Shown: piece after piece, positions 1 to 6,949 of the stretch
How positions within the stretch are numbered: position 1 is the stretch's first letter
Layout: the number at the start of each line of letters is the position of its first letter
Assembly (NCBI GenBank): GCA_020049615.1
Contig: JAIFKN010000097.1
Location: 1-14,675, forward strand
From: a bacterium
Lineage (GTDB): Bacteria > Planctomycetota > UBA11346
Reading direction: 5' to 3'
DNA length: 14,675 nucleotides
Made by a program: the position numbers and the translations under genes
Notes under the pieces: generated by a model
Databases searched by the model: none
Told to the model about the DNA's origin: nothing
Seen by the model: the letters and a program-made list of their open reading frames with translations, nothing else

Positions 1-2
1 AC

Positions 3-788
3 CCCACCTTCAAGAAGTGGACCGACCCCGAGACCAGCCAGCTGATCATCGCCGGCATGGGCGAGCTGCACCTCGAAGTGCTCTCGCACCGCATCCGTGA
101 CGAATACAAGGTTAACGCCATCGTCGGCAAGCCCAAGGTCAGCTACCGCGAGACTATCACCAAGACGATCGAGATCCGCGGCAAGCACGTCAAGCAGTCG
201 GGCGGTCGCGGCCAGTACGGCGATTGTATCCTCGAGATCCGTCCGCTGACCTCGGAAGAGAAGGCGGCCGGTCACGAAATCATCTTCGAGGACGCGATCC
301 GCGGCGGCACCATCCCCAAGGAGTTCCGTGGACCGATCGAGGAAGGCGTGCGCAGCTCGCTAACCCGCGGCTACATCTCCGGCTACCCGACGATCAACGT
401 CCACGTCAAGCTGATCGACGGTTCGTACCACGATGTCGACTCCAGCCAGGAAGCGTTCATCGCCGCCGGCTCGCTCGCCATCCGTGAGGCCTACCCCAAG
501 CTCGGCTGCGTCGTGCTCGAGCCGTGGATGAAGGTCGAGGTCGAGACGCCGGACCAGTTCACCGGCACCGTGATGGGCTCGCTGCAGTCCAAGCGCGCCA
601 TGATCACCGAGACGCTCGACCGCGGGGTCAACAAGATCATCCGCTGCGAAGTGCCGCTCGAAGGCATGTTCGGCTACACCACCGACCTGCGCTCGATGAG
701 CCAGGGCCGCGCCAGCTTCACCATGGAGCCGGCCGAGTACAAGCAGGTGCCGGCCGCGCTGATCGCCGCAATCTCGCGCAAGTCGTAA
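3..788 (+). CDS. fusA: Elongation factor G, C-terminal part (5' end outside window)
   Basis: This is the last 261 codons of a translational GTPase of the EF-G type, which moves tRNA and mRNA through the ribosome after peptide-bond formation. The reading frame is open from base 3 and enters with I-I-A-G-M-G-E-L-H-L-E-V, the conserved domain III motif. Domain IV follows with Q-S-G-G-R-G-Q-Y-G-D and H-D-V-D-S-S-Q-E-A-F. Domain V then shows E-P-W-M-K-V-E-V-E-T-P and M-F-G-Y-T-T-D-L-R-S-M-S-Q-G-R-A-S-F-T-M-E. The gene ends in TAA. The GTPase domain lies upstream of the window, so a second EF-G-like paralogue (fusB-type or a tetracycline-resistance-like relative) cannot be excluded from this part alone. 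A cluster of hairpins follows the stop codon. Confidence 0.95.
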   Translation, partial: PTFKKWTDPETSQLIIAGMGELHLEVLSHRIRDEYKVNAIVGKPKVSYRETITKTIEIRGKHVKQSGGRGQYGDCILEIRPLTSEEKAAGHEIIFEDAIRGGTIPKEFRGPIEEGVRSSLTRGYISGYPTINVHVKLIDGSYHDVDSSQEAFIAAGSLAIREAYPKLGCVVLEPWMKVEVETPDQFTGTVMGSLQSKRAMITETLDRGVNKIIRCEVPLEGMFGYTTDLRSMSQGRASFTMEPAEYKQVPAALIAAISRKS

Positions 789-804
789 GGGGGCTTTTTA
801 GCTC

Positions 805-833
805 AGGGGCTTCGCCCCTACGGCCTTGCGGCC
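805..833 (+). terminator. Paired hairpins just after fusA, possible terminator
   Basis: Two short GC-rich hairpins stand next to each other 16 bases after the fusA stop. The first has arms AGGGGC (805-810) and GCCCCT (814-819). The second has arms GGCC (822-825) and GGCC (830-833). No T-run follows, so Rho-independent termination is not well supported. They could instead protect the 3' end of the mRNA or be part of a dispersed palindromic repeat. Confidence 0.4.
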
Positions 834-854
834 TACCCCCGGGCTTTGTCGTGG

Positions 855-915
855 CACGGTTTCGTCGCAAGCTCCGAAACCGTGGCGGCATCGGCTACGC
901 CGATTTTATGCCGCC
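855..915. repeat. Two adjoining inverted repeats after fusA
   Basis: A perfect 10-bp inverted repeat has arms CACGGTTTCG (855-864) and CGAAACCGTG (875-884) around a 10-base loop. Abutting it is a second, two-step hairpin: outer arms GGCGGCA (884-890) and TGCCGCC (909-915), inner arms TCGGC (891-895) and GCCGA (899-903). The run TTTTA at 904-908 bulges out. No open reading frame with coding character occupies this stretch. Function is unknown. Candidates are transcription termination between fusA and the convergent minus-strand gene, or a REP-like element. Confidence 0.5.
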
Positions 916-933
916 ACCGCCGCTCGGCGCCCG

Positions 934-1009
934 CCCCATCGCAGTGCGATGGGGTTTGGCGTTCACCGCCACCGCCGGCCCATCGCAGTGCGATGGGGGG
1001 TGGCGTTCA
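934..1009. repeat. Direct duplication of a 31-bp unit containing a near-perfect palindrome
   Basis: The palindrome CCCATCGCA-G-TGCGATGGG occurs twice, centred at 944 and 988. The first copy has 10-bp arms (934-943 and 945-954). The second has 9-bp arms (979-987 and 989-997). Each is followed by a matching TGGCGTTCA, so 935-965 and 979-1009 form a direct repeat 44 bases apart with two mismatches. The second copy ends on the stop codon of the minus-strand hypothetical gene. The dyads could act as a shared terminator for convergent transcription or as a protein-binding site. Confidence 0.6.
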
Positions 1010-1477
1010 GCCCAGCTTGAGCTTCAGCGTCTCCAAGACCTCGACTTCGGACTTGGCCTCCTTCAAGGCCAGGCAGACCAGCTTGGCCAGGCTTTCGGCC
1101 TCGTGCTTCTCGATGACGCCGTCCTCGAGCACCTGCTGGATCTCCAGCACGAGGTGGCTCTCGCGGATGTCGCCGCGCGCCTGGTGCGAGACGAAGTCCT
1201 GCAGATCCCGGGGCGCCAACGGGCCGACGGCAGCCTTGTCCGCTTCCTGGCGGAAGGCGTCGGCGATGCGTGTGGTGCCGTATTCCCGTGTCTCATGCCG
1301 CGCCAGGTGCAGCACCGCGACGACGCTGAGGTCGGCCAGCCGCTTCTGCCCGGTCAGCACCTGGACCCAGCGCCTGGCCGAACGTGGATCGCGTTCGATC
1401 ACGCGCGCCAGTTCGCTCATCGGCATGCGTTCCACGGTGGACACCAGGGCGTCGAGAAGTCGCTGCATGCGCCGCAT
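1007..1477 (-). CDS. Hypothetical protein with a helix-turn-helix-like N-terminus
   Basis: This is a 156-residue soluble protein that I do not recognise. The frame stays open up to 1957, but that would cross the whole first half of pth. The ATG at 1477 is therefore chosen: it leaves a 36-bp divergent gap to pth and has a purine-rich GGGACGGGAG stretch just upstream. Residues about 17-40 (M-S-E-L-A-R-V-I-E-R-D-P-R-S-A-R-R-W-V) look like a helix-turn-helix. The rest is helical, charged and without Cys clusters, membrane segments or a signal peptide, and it ends in a Lys/Glu-rich helix. Coding character is inferred from composition. A small DNA-binding or adaptor protein is possible but unproven. 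Confidence 0.6.
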   Translation of the reverse strand: MRRMQRLLDALVSTVERMPMSELARVIERDPRSARRWVQVLTGQKRLADLSVVAVLHLARHETREYGTTRIADAFRQEADKAAVGPLAPRDLQDFVSHQARGDIRESHLVLEIQQVLEDGVIEKHEAESLAKLVCLALKEAKSEVEVLETLKLKLG

Positions 1478-1513
1478 GCTCCCGTCCCTGGCGCCGGCCG
1501 CAATGCCGCCAAC

Positions 1514-2155
1514 ATGGTGCTGGTGCGCATCGTCCTCGGCATCGGCAACATCGGCAGCCAGTACGTCGGCACCCGCCACAACGTCGGCTTCGAGGTCGTC
1601 GATGCGCTCGCCCGCCGGCACGGCATCGAGCAGTGGTCGCGCAAGCACCACGCCCAGATCGCCTCGTGGCGCTCGGCGCATGGGCCGGTGCTGCTGGTCA
1701 AACCAGAGACCTACGTCAACGGTTCGGGCGAGGCGGTGCAGGCTCTGCTCGCCTTCCATCAGGCGGCCCCGGGCGATCTCCTGGTGGTCGTCGATGATCT
1801 CAACCTCGCCCTGGGAACCCTGCGGATCCGGCCGGATGGCAGCGCCGGCGGGCACAACGGCCTCCGCGATATCGAGTCCCGCATAGGCACTACATATCCG
1901 CGTCTGCGCGTCGGCATCGGCGCGCCTCCGCTGGCTGGCGAAGCGCAGATCGCCCACGTCCTCGGACGCTGGAGCGAGCCGGAACGCGCCGATGTGCGCG
2001 ACATGCTGGCCAAAGCGACCGACTGCGTCGAGCGCTGGCTGGGCGATGGCATCGTTGCGGCAACCAGCTTCAACGGCCCGCTGCGCCCACCACCGCCGAA
2101 GCCCAAGCCGCCCAGGCCGTCACCGGCGCCTATGCCAGACGTTCCTCTGGCATAA
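1514..2155 (+). CDS. pth: Peptidyl-tRNA hydrolase with a proline-rich tail
   Basis: This 213-residue enzyme cleaves the ester bond of peptidyl-tRNAs that drop off the ribosome, recycling tRNA in the cytoplasm. It matches the bacterial Pth family. Visible residues are Asn12 in L-G-I-G-N, catalytic His22 in T-R-H-N-V-G-F, Asn69 in K-P-E-T-Y-V-N-G-S-G, Asp94 in V-D-D-L-N, and Asn115 in G-G-H-N-G-L. These correspond to E. coli Asn10, His20, Asn68, Asp93 and Asn114. The ATG at 1514 gives the normal N-terminus, although its Shine-Dalgarno sequence is weak. The frame is open far upstream but that part has no Pth similarity. Usual length is about 190 residues. The extra C-terminus is a run of Pro and basic residues (from about residue 190), which is unusual. 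Confidence 0.93.
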   Translation: MVLVRIVLGIGNIGSQYVGTRHNVGFEVVDALARRHGIEQWSRKHHAQIASWRSAHGPVLLVKPETYVNGSGEAVQALLAFHQAAPGDLLVVVDDLNLALGTLRIRPDGSAGGHNGLRDIESRIGTTYPRLRVGIGAPPLAGEAQIAHVLGRWSEPERADVRDMLAKATDCVERWLGDGIVAATSFNGPLRPPPPKPKPPRPSPAPMPDVPLA

Positions 2156-2214
2156 GCCTCGCTCCGTCACATCCCCCTGCCATCGCCCACCCGCTGCGCT
2201 ACGCTCGGCGCCAC

Positions 2215-4410
2215 ATGGGTATGCATTGCCAGTCGTGCGCCGCCCTCTTGCCCGAAGGACATGACGGTGCCTGCCCGACTTGCGGGGTCGAAGATCCTTC
2301 TCGCACCGCCGTTATGCAGATGGCCGGACCGATCACCGTAGACGTGCGCACCCCGCGCGGCGGCACGCCGCAGGATCCGCTGCTCGGCGAGCATATAGCC
2401 GGCTGCCTGGTCCAGGACATCCTCGGCCAGGGCGGCATGGGCCGGGTCTATCGCGCCGTCCACGAAGGCCTGGGCAAGACGGTGGCGGTCAAGGTGCTGA
2501 ACGCCGCGCTGGTCGCCAACAGCACCTTCGTCGAGCGCTTCCTGCGCGAGGCGCGCGCCGTCGCCCAGCTCGACCACCCCAACGTCGTGCGCATCCTCAA
2601 CGCCGGCGAGGAGGGCGGCCGCCACTTCATCGTCATGGAACTGGTCGAGGGCGAGAACCTGCGCACCCGGCTGCGCCGCGATGGCCGGCTGGAGAAGGCC
2701 GAGGCCCTGCGCATCGCCACCGGCACCGCCCACGCCCTCGCCGCCGCCCACGAGCTCGGCCTGGTCCACCGCGACATCAAGCCGGACAACATCATGGTCA
2801 CCGAGGACGGTGACGTAAAGGTCGCCGACTTCGGTCTGGCTCGCCAGGTCGATGGCGGCGGCGAGATCACCGGCGAGGGCATGGCCTGCGGCACGCCGGC
2901 GTACATGAGCCCCGAGCAGATCGCCGGCCACGCCGTCGACGGCCGCAGCGACCTCTACAGCCTCGGCATCGTGTTCTACGAATGCCTGGCCGGACGTCGG
3001 CCGTTCTCGGCGCAGAACCTGCTCGGCTGGCTTGAATGCCATACGCGCATGGAGCCGGAACCGCTGCGCCGCCACGTCGCCGACCTGCCCGAGGAGCTGG
3101 CCAACGTGGTCATGCGACTACTCGCCAAGCAGCCTGAAAACCGCCATGCCGACGCCCGCGAGCTGCTCGCCGAACTGCAGTTCCTCGGCGGCGACGATCC
3201 TGCCGCTCCGCGCGAAAGTACCCGGCGCAGCTCGCGCCTCGACTTCCAGCCGTCGGGGATCAAACGCCTGCACCAGTTGCTCGGCCAGGGCATCGATGAG
3301 GGCGCCGTGTCGCTACACTTCGAACCGGTGAGCGGTGGCGGCCGGGTGCGCATGCGCGTGCGCACCGGCCTCAAGGAGGTCGAACGGCTGTCCGCCGCCG
3401 GCTACCGCCAGCTCATCGATTCCTGCCGCAGCGCCGCCGGCCAGGCCACCCCCGACATGGTCGGGCCGGTCGAGGGCGTGCTCGAGTTCGACCACGACCA
3501 CCAGCGCCGCCAGGCCAAGCTGACCATGGCGCCGACCCTCCAGGGGCCGCGCGCAGCACTGCGCCTGATGGGCCTGGTCAAGCCGCACCCGCACCTCATC
3601 CAGCAGGGCTTCGGCGCGGCGCATGTGCGCATGTGGCGCGACTGGCTGGTCGATACGCCCGGCCTGGTCGCAGTCGCCGGACCGGCCGGCAGCGGCAAGG
3701 GCCAGACCGTCGGCGGCCTGCTCGGCCTGCTCGACCTCGCCAACATGGTCACCGTGGCGGTGGCCGAAGAGACCCACGTCGACGCCGACGACATCGCCCA
3801 GATGCAGGTCGACCACCGCACCAGCCGCCAGGACGCCCTGCGCCTGGCCCTGCGCCAGTATCCCGATCTCGTGCTCATGCTCGACGTCGATGGCCTTGGC
3901 GACCGCGATACCGCCCGCGATGTCTTCCAGGCGGCGGCCAGCGGCCGGCGCGTGCTCGCCAGCTTCATGTGGGAGGACGCCGCCGATTCGATCGCCGGCC
4001 TGCTGATGATGGGCCTCGACCAGCGCGTGCTGGCGCGTTCGCTGCGCGGCATCGTCTCGCCCCGGCTGGTCCGCCTGACCTGCCCGGCGTGCCGCGAGCC
4101 GTACCGTGCCCAGCCCAGCGACCTCGCCCGCCTCGGCCTAGGCGACGACCCCGGCCCGTACTACCGCAGTCGCGGTTGCGAACGCTGCGCCACCAGCCTT
4201 GGCCGCCGCCGCACCGTGGCCTACGAAAGTTTCACCCTGACCCCGGAATTCTGGTCCGACCTCGGCGAGGAACGCGAAGAGCACGCCATCGCCGCCATCG
4301 CCGGCCGCCACGGCCTGCTGTCGATGCGGGATATGCTGGTACCACGGGTGAAAAAGGGCTACATCGATCCCGCCGTCGCCGCCGCCTCGATACCCTCAAC
4401 GTACCGCTGA
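2215..4410 (+). CDS. Fusion of zinc ribbon, Ser/Thr protein kinase and GspE/PilB-like ATPase domain
   Basis: This is a 731-residue multidomain protein. A zinc ribbon with Cys5, Cys8, Cys20 and Cys23 opens it. A Hanks-type kinase follows (about 60-325): Gly loop G-Q-G-G-M-G at 71-76, Lys93, Glu112, H-R-D-I-K-P-D-N at 185-192 with Asp187, D-F-G at 205-207, G-T-P-A-Y-M-S-P-E at 226-234 and Asp246. All expected kinase residues are present. Residues about 345-731 resemble the type II secretion/type IV pilus ATPases GspE and PilB. They keep the Cys623/626/655/658 zinc motif. However, the P-loop reads G-P-A-G-S-G-K-G (Gly496 where Thr/Ser is expected), the Walker B region reads L-M-L-D-V-D, and the usual S-T-L-H-T-N-D is A-S-F-M-W-E-D. 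ATP hydrolysis by this half is therefore doubtful. No transmembrane segment is seen. A regulatory kinase with a pseudo-ATPase scaffold is my inference. ATG 2221 is an alternative start. Confidence 0.88.
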   Translation: MGMHCQSCAALLPEGHDGACPTCGVEDPSRTAVMQMAGPITVDVRTPRGGTPQDPLLGEHIAGCLVQDILGQGGMGRVYRAVHEGLGKTVAVKVLNAALVANSTFVERFLREARAVAQLDHPNVVRILNAGEEGGRHFIVMELVEGENLRTRLRRDGRLEKAEALRIATGTAHALAAAHELGLVHRDIKPDNIMVTEDGDVKVADFGLARQVDGGGEITGEGMACGTPAYMSPEQIAGHAVDGRSDLYSLGIVFYECLAGRRPFSAQNLLGWLECHTRMEPEPLRRHVADLPEELANVVMRLLAKQPENRHADARELLAELQFLGGDDPAAPRESTRRSSRLDFQPSGIKRLHQLLGQGIDEGAVSLHFEPVSGGGRVRMRVRTGLKEVERLSAAGYRQLIDSCRSAAGQATPDMVGPVEGVLEFDHDHQRRQAKLTMAPTLQGPRAALRLMGLVKPHPHLIQQGFGAAHVRMWRDWLVDTPGLVAVAGPAGSGKGQTVGGLLGLLDLANMVTVAVAEETHVDADDIAQMQVDHRTSRQDALRLALRQYPDLVLMLDVDGLGDRDTARDVFQAAASGRRVLASFMWEDAADSIAGLLMMGLDQRVLARSLRGIVSPRLVRLTCPACREPYRAQPSDLARLGLGDDPGPYYRSRGCERCATSLGRRRTVAYESFTLTPEFWSDLGEEREEHAIAAIAGRHGLLSMRDMLVPRVKKGYIDPAVAAASIPSTYR

Positions 4411-4455
4411 GCAGACCCTGGAGCGGTGCGCCGGGAGGCCTGGCCAGGCAACTCC

Positions 4456-4483
4456 TTGACACCTCCTTCCTCACACCTAACGA
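4456..4483 (+). promoter_or_regulatory. Possible promoter for the small acidic gene
   Basis: A perfect TTGACA lies at 4456-4461. A weak -10 candidate, TAACGA (4478-4483), follows after 16 bases and matches the TATAAT consensus poorly. The site lies between the kinase-fusion stop and the small gene at 4514, which would give a short leader. The 12-bp palindrome GCCTGGCCAGGC (4438-4449) lies just upstream. Confidence 0.35.
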
Positions 4484-4501
4484 CTCCCCCACACCCGCCG
4501 C

Positions 4502-4507
4502 AAGGAG
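4502..4507 (+). promoter_or_regulatory. Strong ribosome binding site of the small acidic gene
   Basis: AAGGAG stands six bases before the ATG at 4514. It is among the best Shine-Dalgarno matches in the window and is the main evidence that the 57-codon frame is translated. Confidence 0.75.
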
Positions 4508-4513
4508 TCGTCC

Positions 4514-4687
4514 ATGGCCCTCGAAGAAGACGTCATCAAGCTGCTGAAGAGCGAAGGCTACCGGATCAACGAGACGATCCGTGACGCCCTCGACGACTTC
4601 CTCGACACCGTCTACGACGAGAACGAGGAGATGGAGGACGATCTCGACGACGACGAGGAGGAGAAGGAGGAGCCGGAGGAGCGCTAG
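4514..4687 (+). CDS. Small, highly acidic protein (57 residues)
   Basis: This short frame starts with ATG six bases after a consensus AAGGAG and stops at TAG (4685-4687). The first 30 residues (M-A-L-E-E-D-V-I-K-L-L-K and R-I-N-E-T-I-R-D-A-L-D-D-F-L) read as two amphipathic helices. From about residue 35 on, the chain is almost all Glu and Asp with a few Lys, ending P-E-E-R. It has no Cys, signal peptide or membrane segment. I do not recognise a family. An acidic tail after a helical pair could suit a nucleic-acid mimic, a chaperone-like partner or a basic-protein binder, but none of this is shown. It lies between the kinase fusion and accD, with its own candidate promoter and a following hairpin, so it is probably a separate transcript. 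Confidence 0.75.
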   Translation: MALEEDVIKLLKSEGYRINETIRDALDDFLDTVYDENEEMEDDLDDDEEEKEEPEER

Positions 4688-4716
4688 GCTCCGCCCGGTC
4701 CCTTCCGACCCATTGC

Positions 4717-4751
4717 AGGCCGGCGCCCACCAGGTGCCGGCTTTCGCGTTT
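4717..4751 (+). terminator. Rho-independent-like terminator after the small acidic gene
   Basis: Arms GCCGGCGCC (4719-4727) and GGTGCCGGC (4733-4741) pair over 9 bp with one G.U, around the loop CACCA. The stem extends by two weaker pairs (4717-4718 with 4742-4743). The T-containing stretch TTTCGCGTTT follows. It sits 29 bases after the small gene's stop and before accD. Confidence 0.6.
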
Positions 4752-4790
4752 CCCAGGACCATCGGCGTCGCCCGCGTCAGCCGGTCCCAC

Positions 4791-4817
4791 TTGGCATCCC
4801 CACCTCCGTCCTACACT
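4791..4817 (+). promoter_or_regulatory. Possible promoter of accD
   Basis: TTGGCA (4791-4796, five of six bases of the -35 consensus) and TACACT (4812-4817, four of six of the -10 consensus) are separated by 15 bases. That spacing is shorter than ideal. They lie downstream of the terminator-like hairpin and 25 bases before the accD ATG. Confidence 0.35.
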
Positions 4818-4842
4818 GCGCCGGCTCAGGAGCCCCCCCAGC

Positions 4843-5691
4843 ATGGTCCTCGACCGCCTCCGCCGCGGCGCCACCGGGCGCGACCCGAAGAAGATCCCCG
4901 ATGGCCTGTGGGAGAAGTGCCCCAGTTGCCAGAAGACGGTGTTCAAGCGCCTGGTCGAGGAGCGCCTCGATACCTGCCCGGAGTGCAACCACCACTTCAA
5001 GATGACCGCCCCGCGGCGCATCGCCTCGTTGATCGACGATGGCACCTGGCAGGAGTGGGACGCCAGCATGACCTCGGCCGACCCGCTCGGCTTCGTCGAC
5101 GGCAAGAGCTACCCCGAGCGCATCGCCCAGCAGCAGGCCAAGACGGGGCTCAAGGACGCCGTGCTCACCGGACGAGGCAAGCTGAGCGGCCTCGATGTCG
5201 GCCTCGGCGTCATGGATTTCAGCTTCAACGGCGGCTCGATGGGCAGCGTGGTCGGCGAGAAGCTGACCCGCCAGTTCGAGAACTGCCTGCAGCACCGCAT
5301 CCCCGCCGTGGTGATCTCCGCCTCCGGAGGCGCGCGCATGCAGGAGGGCGTCATCTCGCTGATGCAGATGGCCAAGACCAGCGCAGCCCTGGCGCGCATG
5401 CGCGAGGGCCGCGTACCGTTCATCTCGGTGCTGACCAACCCGACCATGGCCGGGGTGATGGCCAGCTACGCCTCGCTCGGCGATGTCATCATCGCCGAGC
5501 CCAAGGCGATGATCGGCTTCACCGGCGCCCGCGTCATCCAGGAGACGATCAAGCAGGAGCTGCCCGAGGGCTTCCAGACCAGCGAGTTCGTGCTCAAGCA
5601 CGGCCAGGTCGACCTGATCGTCGCCCGCCAGGACCTGAAGACCGAACTGGCCCGCATCCTCAACTACCTCAAGCCGCCTGCAGTGGCTTGA
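4843..5691 (+). CDS. accD: Acetyl-CoA carboxylase carboxyltransferase subunit beta
   Basis: This 282-residue protein is the beta half of the carboxyltransferase, which moves the carboxyl group from carboxybiotin to acetyl-CoA to make malonyl-CoA, the first committed step of fatty-acid synthesis. The N-terminus has the AccD zinc ribbon (C-P-S-C near residue 26 and C-P-E-C near residue 45). The crotonase-like core shows D-F-S-F-N-G-G-S-M-G-S-V-V-G-E, the oxyanion-hole region S-A-S-G-G-A-R-M-Q-E-G, then L-T-N-P-T-M-A-G-V and I-G-F-T-G-A-R-V-I. Length is normal for the family. AGGAG at 4828-4832 precedes the ATG by ten bases. The partner subunit gene accA is not in the window. The downstream gene is 93 bases away, so co-transcription is uncertain. 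Confidence 0.96.
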   Translation: MVLDRLRRGATGRDPKKIPDGLWEKCPSCQKTVFKRLVEERLDTCPECNHHFKMTAPRRIASLIDDGTWQEWDASMTSADPLGFVDGKSYPERIAQQQAKTGLKDAVLTGRGKLSGLDVGLGVMDFSFNGGSMGSVVGEKLTRQFENCLQHRIPAVVISASGGARMQEGVISLMQMAKTSAALARMREGRVPFISVLTNPTMAGVMASYASLGDVIIAEPKAMIGFTGARVIQETIKQELPEGFQTSEFVLKHGQVDLIVARQDLKTELARILNYLKPPAVA

Positions 5692-5748
5692 GGGGGGTCG
5701 GGTTCCGGGTTTCAACCCACAGACCTTGAGCGACGCCCTGCCCTACGG

Positions 5749-5773
5749 CCCTAACCCCTAACCCCTAACCCCT
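5749..5773. repeat. CCCTAAC heptamer tandem repeat before the DUF1015 gene
   Basis: Three full copies and one partial copy of CCCTAAC run from 5749 to 5773. They end against GGGG (5774-5777), which may serve as the ribosome binding site of the gene starting at 5785. The period of seven matches the arrays of the 12.8-14.3 kb island. Confidence 0.8.
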
Positions 5774-5784
5774 GGGGCAATGAC

Positions 5785-6948
5785 GTGACCTGCATCAACG
5801 GCCTGACCGGCCACCTCCCCCGCCGCGAGCGCGCCAACGCCCTGGTCGCGCCGCCCTATGACGTGATCAAGCCGGGGACGCCGCTGGAGACCCTGCTCAA
5901 GGCGCGTGCCGGCAACCTCTGGCACGTCACCCTCGGACCGGATCCGCTCAAGGCCCTGGCCGAGCTCACCGCCTCGACCCTGCTGCCGCTCGACCGCCCG
6001 TCCTTCCTGGTCTACGAGCAGACCTGGAGCACCGCGCAGGGGCCGCAGCGCCGCATCGGCGTGTTCACCGCCACCGAGGTCACCGACTACGCCCGCGGCG
6101 AGGTCATCCGCCACGAGAAGACCTTCGACGACAAGGTGCAGGGCCGCCTCGCCCTCACCCGCCTCACCGGCCTGACCCTCGAGCCGGTGTTCCTGCTCAC
6201 CCGGGCGCCGATCACGCCGCTGCTCGAGCGCATCGCCGTCTCCCGCGCTCCCGACTACGACCTCACCCCGGACTTCGCCGGACTCAACGACCTGCACGGT
6301 CTGCGCAGCCGCGTCTGGCTGCTGCCCGAGGACGGCAGCGAAGGGGTCGAGCTGCGCGCCCTGGTCGCGCAGCAACCGCTGTACATCGCGGATGGTCACC
6401 ACCGCTACCATGCGGCGCTGAAGAATGGCCAGAGCCACTGCCTGGCCTACGTCGTCGAGCGCGCCGCCATCCAGGCCTACAACCGCGTCATCACCGGGGT
6501 GAAGCGCTTCGCCGAGATCAAGGCCTCGCTGCCGCTGACCCCGTCGACCTGGGCGACGCCGGCGAAGCACCACGCGCGCATCTGGCACCAGGGCCAGGCC
6601 TGGGACCTCGCCTTCCGCGACGTGCCAGCCGATGTGGTCGGGCGGCTCGACTGCTCGTGCCTGGAGCGGGAGCTGTATCCGCAGCTGGGCCTGACCCACG
6701 CGATGATCAAGGACCCGGCCCACTTCGACTACTATGCCGAGTGGGAGCTGCCCAAGATGGCCGAAGTTGTCGCGCGCGGCGACTACGATCTCGCCGTCGC
6801 CCTGCATCCGGTGTCGATCGACGAGCTGATGGCGGTGGCCGACGCCGGGCGCAGCGACAGTTCGATCGTCATGCCGGAGAAGAGCACATTCTTCGCCCCC
6901 AAGATCCTCTCCGGGCTGGTGCTCTACCGGCACCGGCAGCGCGCCTGA
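5785..6948 (+). CDS. DUF1015 family protein
   Basis: This 387-residue protein belongs to the widespread but functionally undefined DUF1015 family. Diagnostic stretches are V-A-P-P-Y-D-V-I at about residues 21-28, I-R-H-E-K-T-F-D-D-K near residue 110, Y-I-A-D-G-H-H-R-Y-H-A-A near residue 203, and the C-terminal M-P-E-K-S-T-F-F-A-P-K-I-L-S-G-L. The conserved His and Asp residues suggest an enzyme active site, but the reaction is not known to me. The start is GTG at 5785. The ATG at 5780 is out of frame and meets a stop at once. No signal peptide or membrane segment is visible, so it should be cytoplasmic. The stop is followed after one base by the ATG of the hybrid kinase, so the two are almost certainly co-transcribed. 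Confidence 0.9.
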   Translation: MTCINGLTGHLPRRERANALVAPPYDVIKPGTPLETLLKARAGNLWHVTLGPDPLKALAELTASTLLPLDRPSFLVYEQTWSTAQGPQRRIGVFTATEVTDYARGEVIRHEKTFDDKVQGRLALTRLTGLTLEPVFLLTRAPITPLLERIAVSRAPDYDLTPDFAGLNDLHGLRSRVWLLPEDGSEGVELRALVAQQPLYIADGHHRYHAALKNGQSHCLAYVVERAAIQAYNRVITGVKRFAEIKASLPLTPSTWATPAKHHARIWHQGQAWDLAFRDVPADVVGRLDCSCLERELYPQLGLTHAMIKDPAHFDYYAEWELPKMAEVVARGDYDLAVALHPVSIDELMAVADAGRSDSSIVMPEKSTFFAPKILSGLVLYRHRQRA

Positions 6949-6949
6949 C

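Noticed and set aside
790..835. tRNA-like start (GGGGGCTTTTTAGCTCAG)
   Set aside because: The TAGCTCAG resembles a D-arm, but no matching acceptor, anticodon or T-arm with GTTCGA-like loop follows. The bases are explained by simple hairpins.
524..1513. Long plus-strand frame leading into pth that would make a 543-residue protein
   Set aside because: The upstream part runs over the end of fusA, the hairpin cluster and the antisense of the hypothetical gene. Its sequence has no Pth similarity and reads like an antisense shadow.
1478..1957. N-terminal extension of the minus-strand hypothetical protein to 1957
   Set aside because: It lies wholly antisense to well-supported pth codons, and the ATG at 1477 has a better context.
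5749..5773. Telomere repeat
   Set aside because: The unit resembles some eukaryotic telomeres, but there are under four copies inside a bacterial gene cluster. A local heptamer repeat is sufficient.
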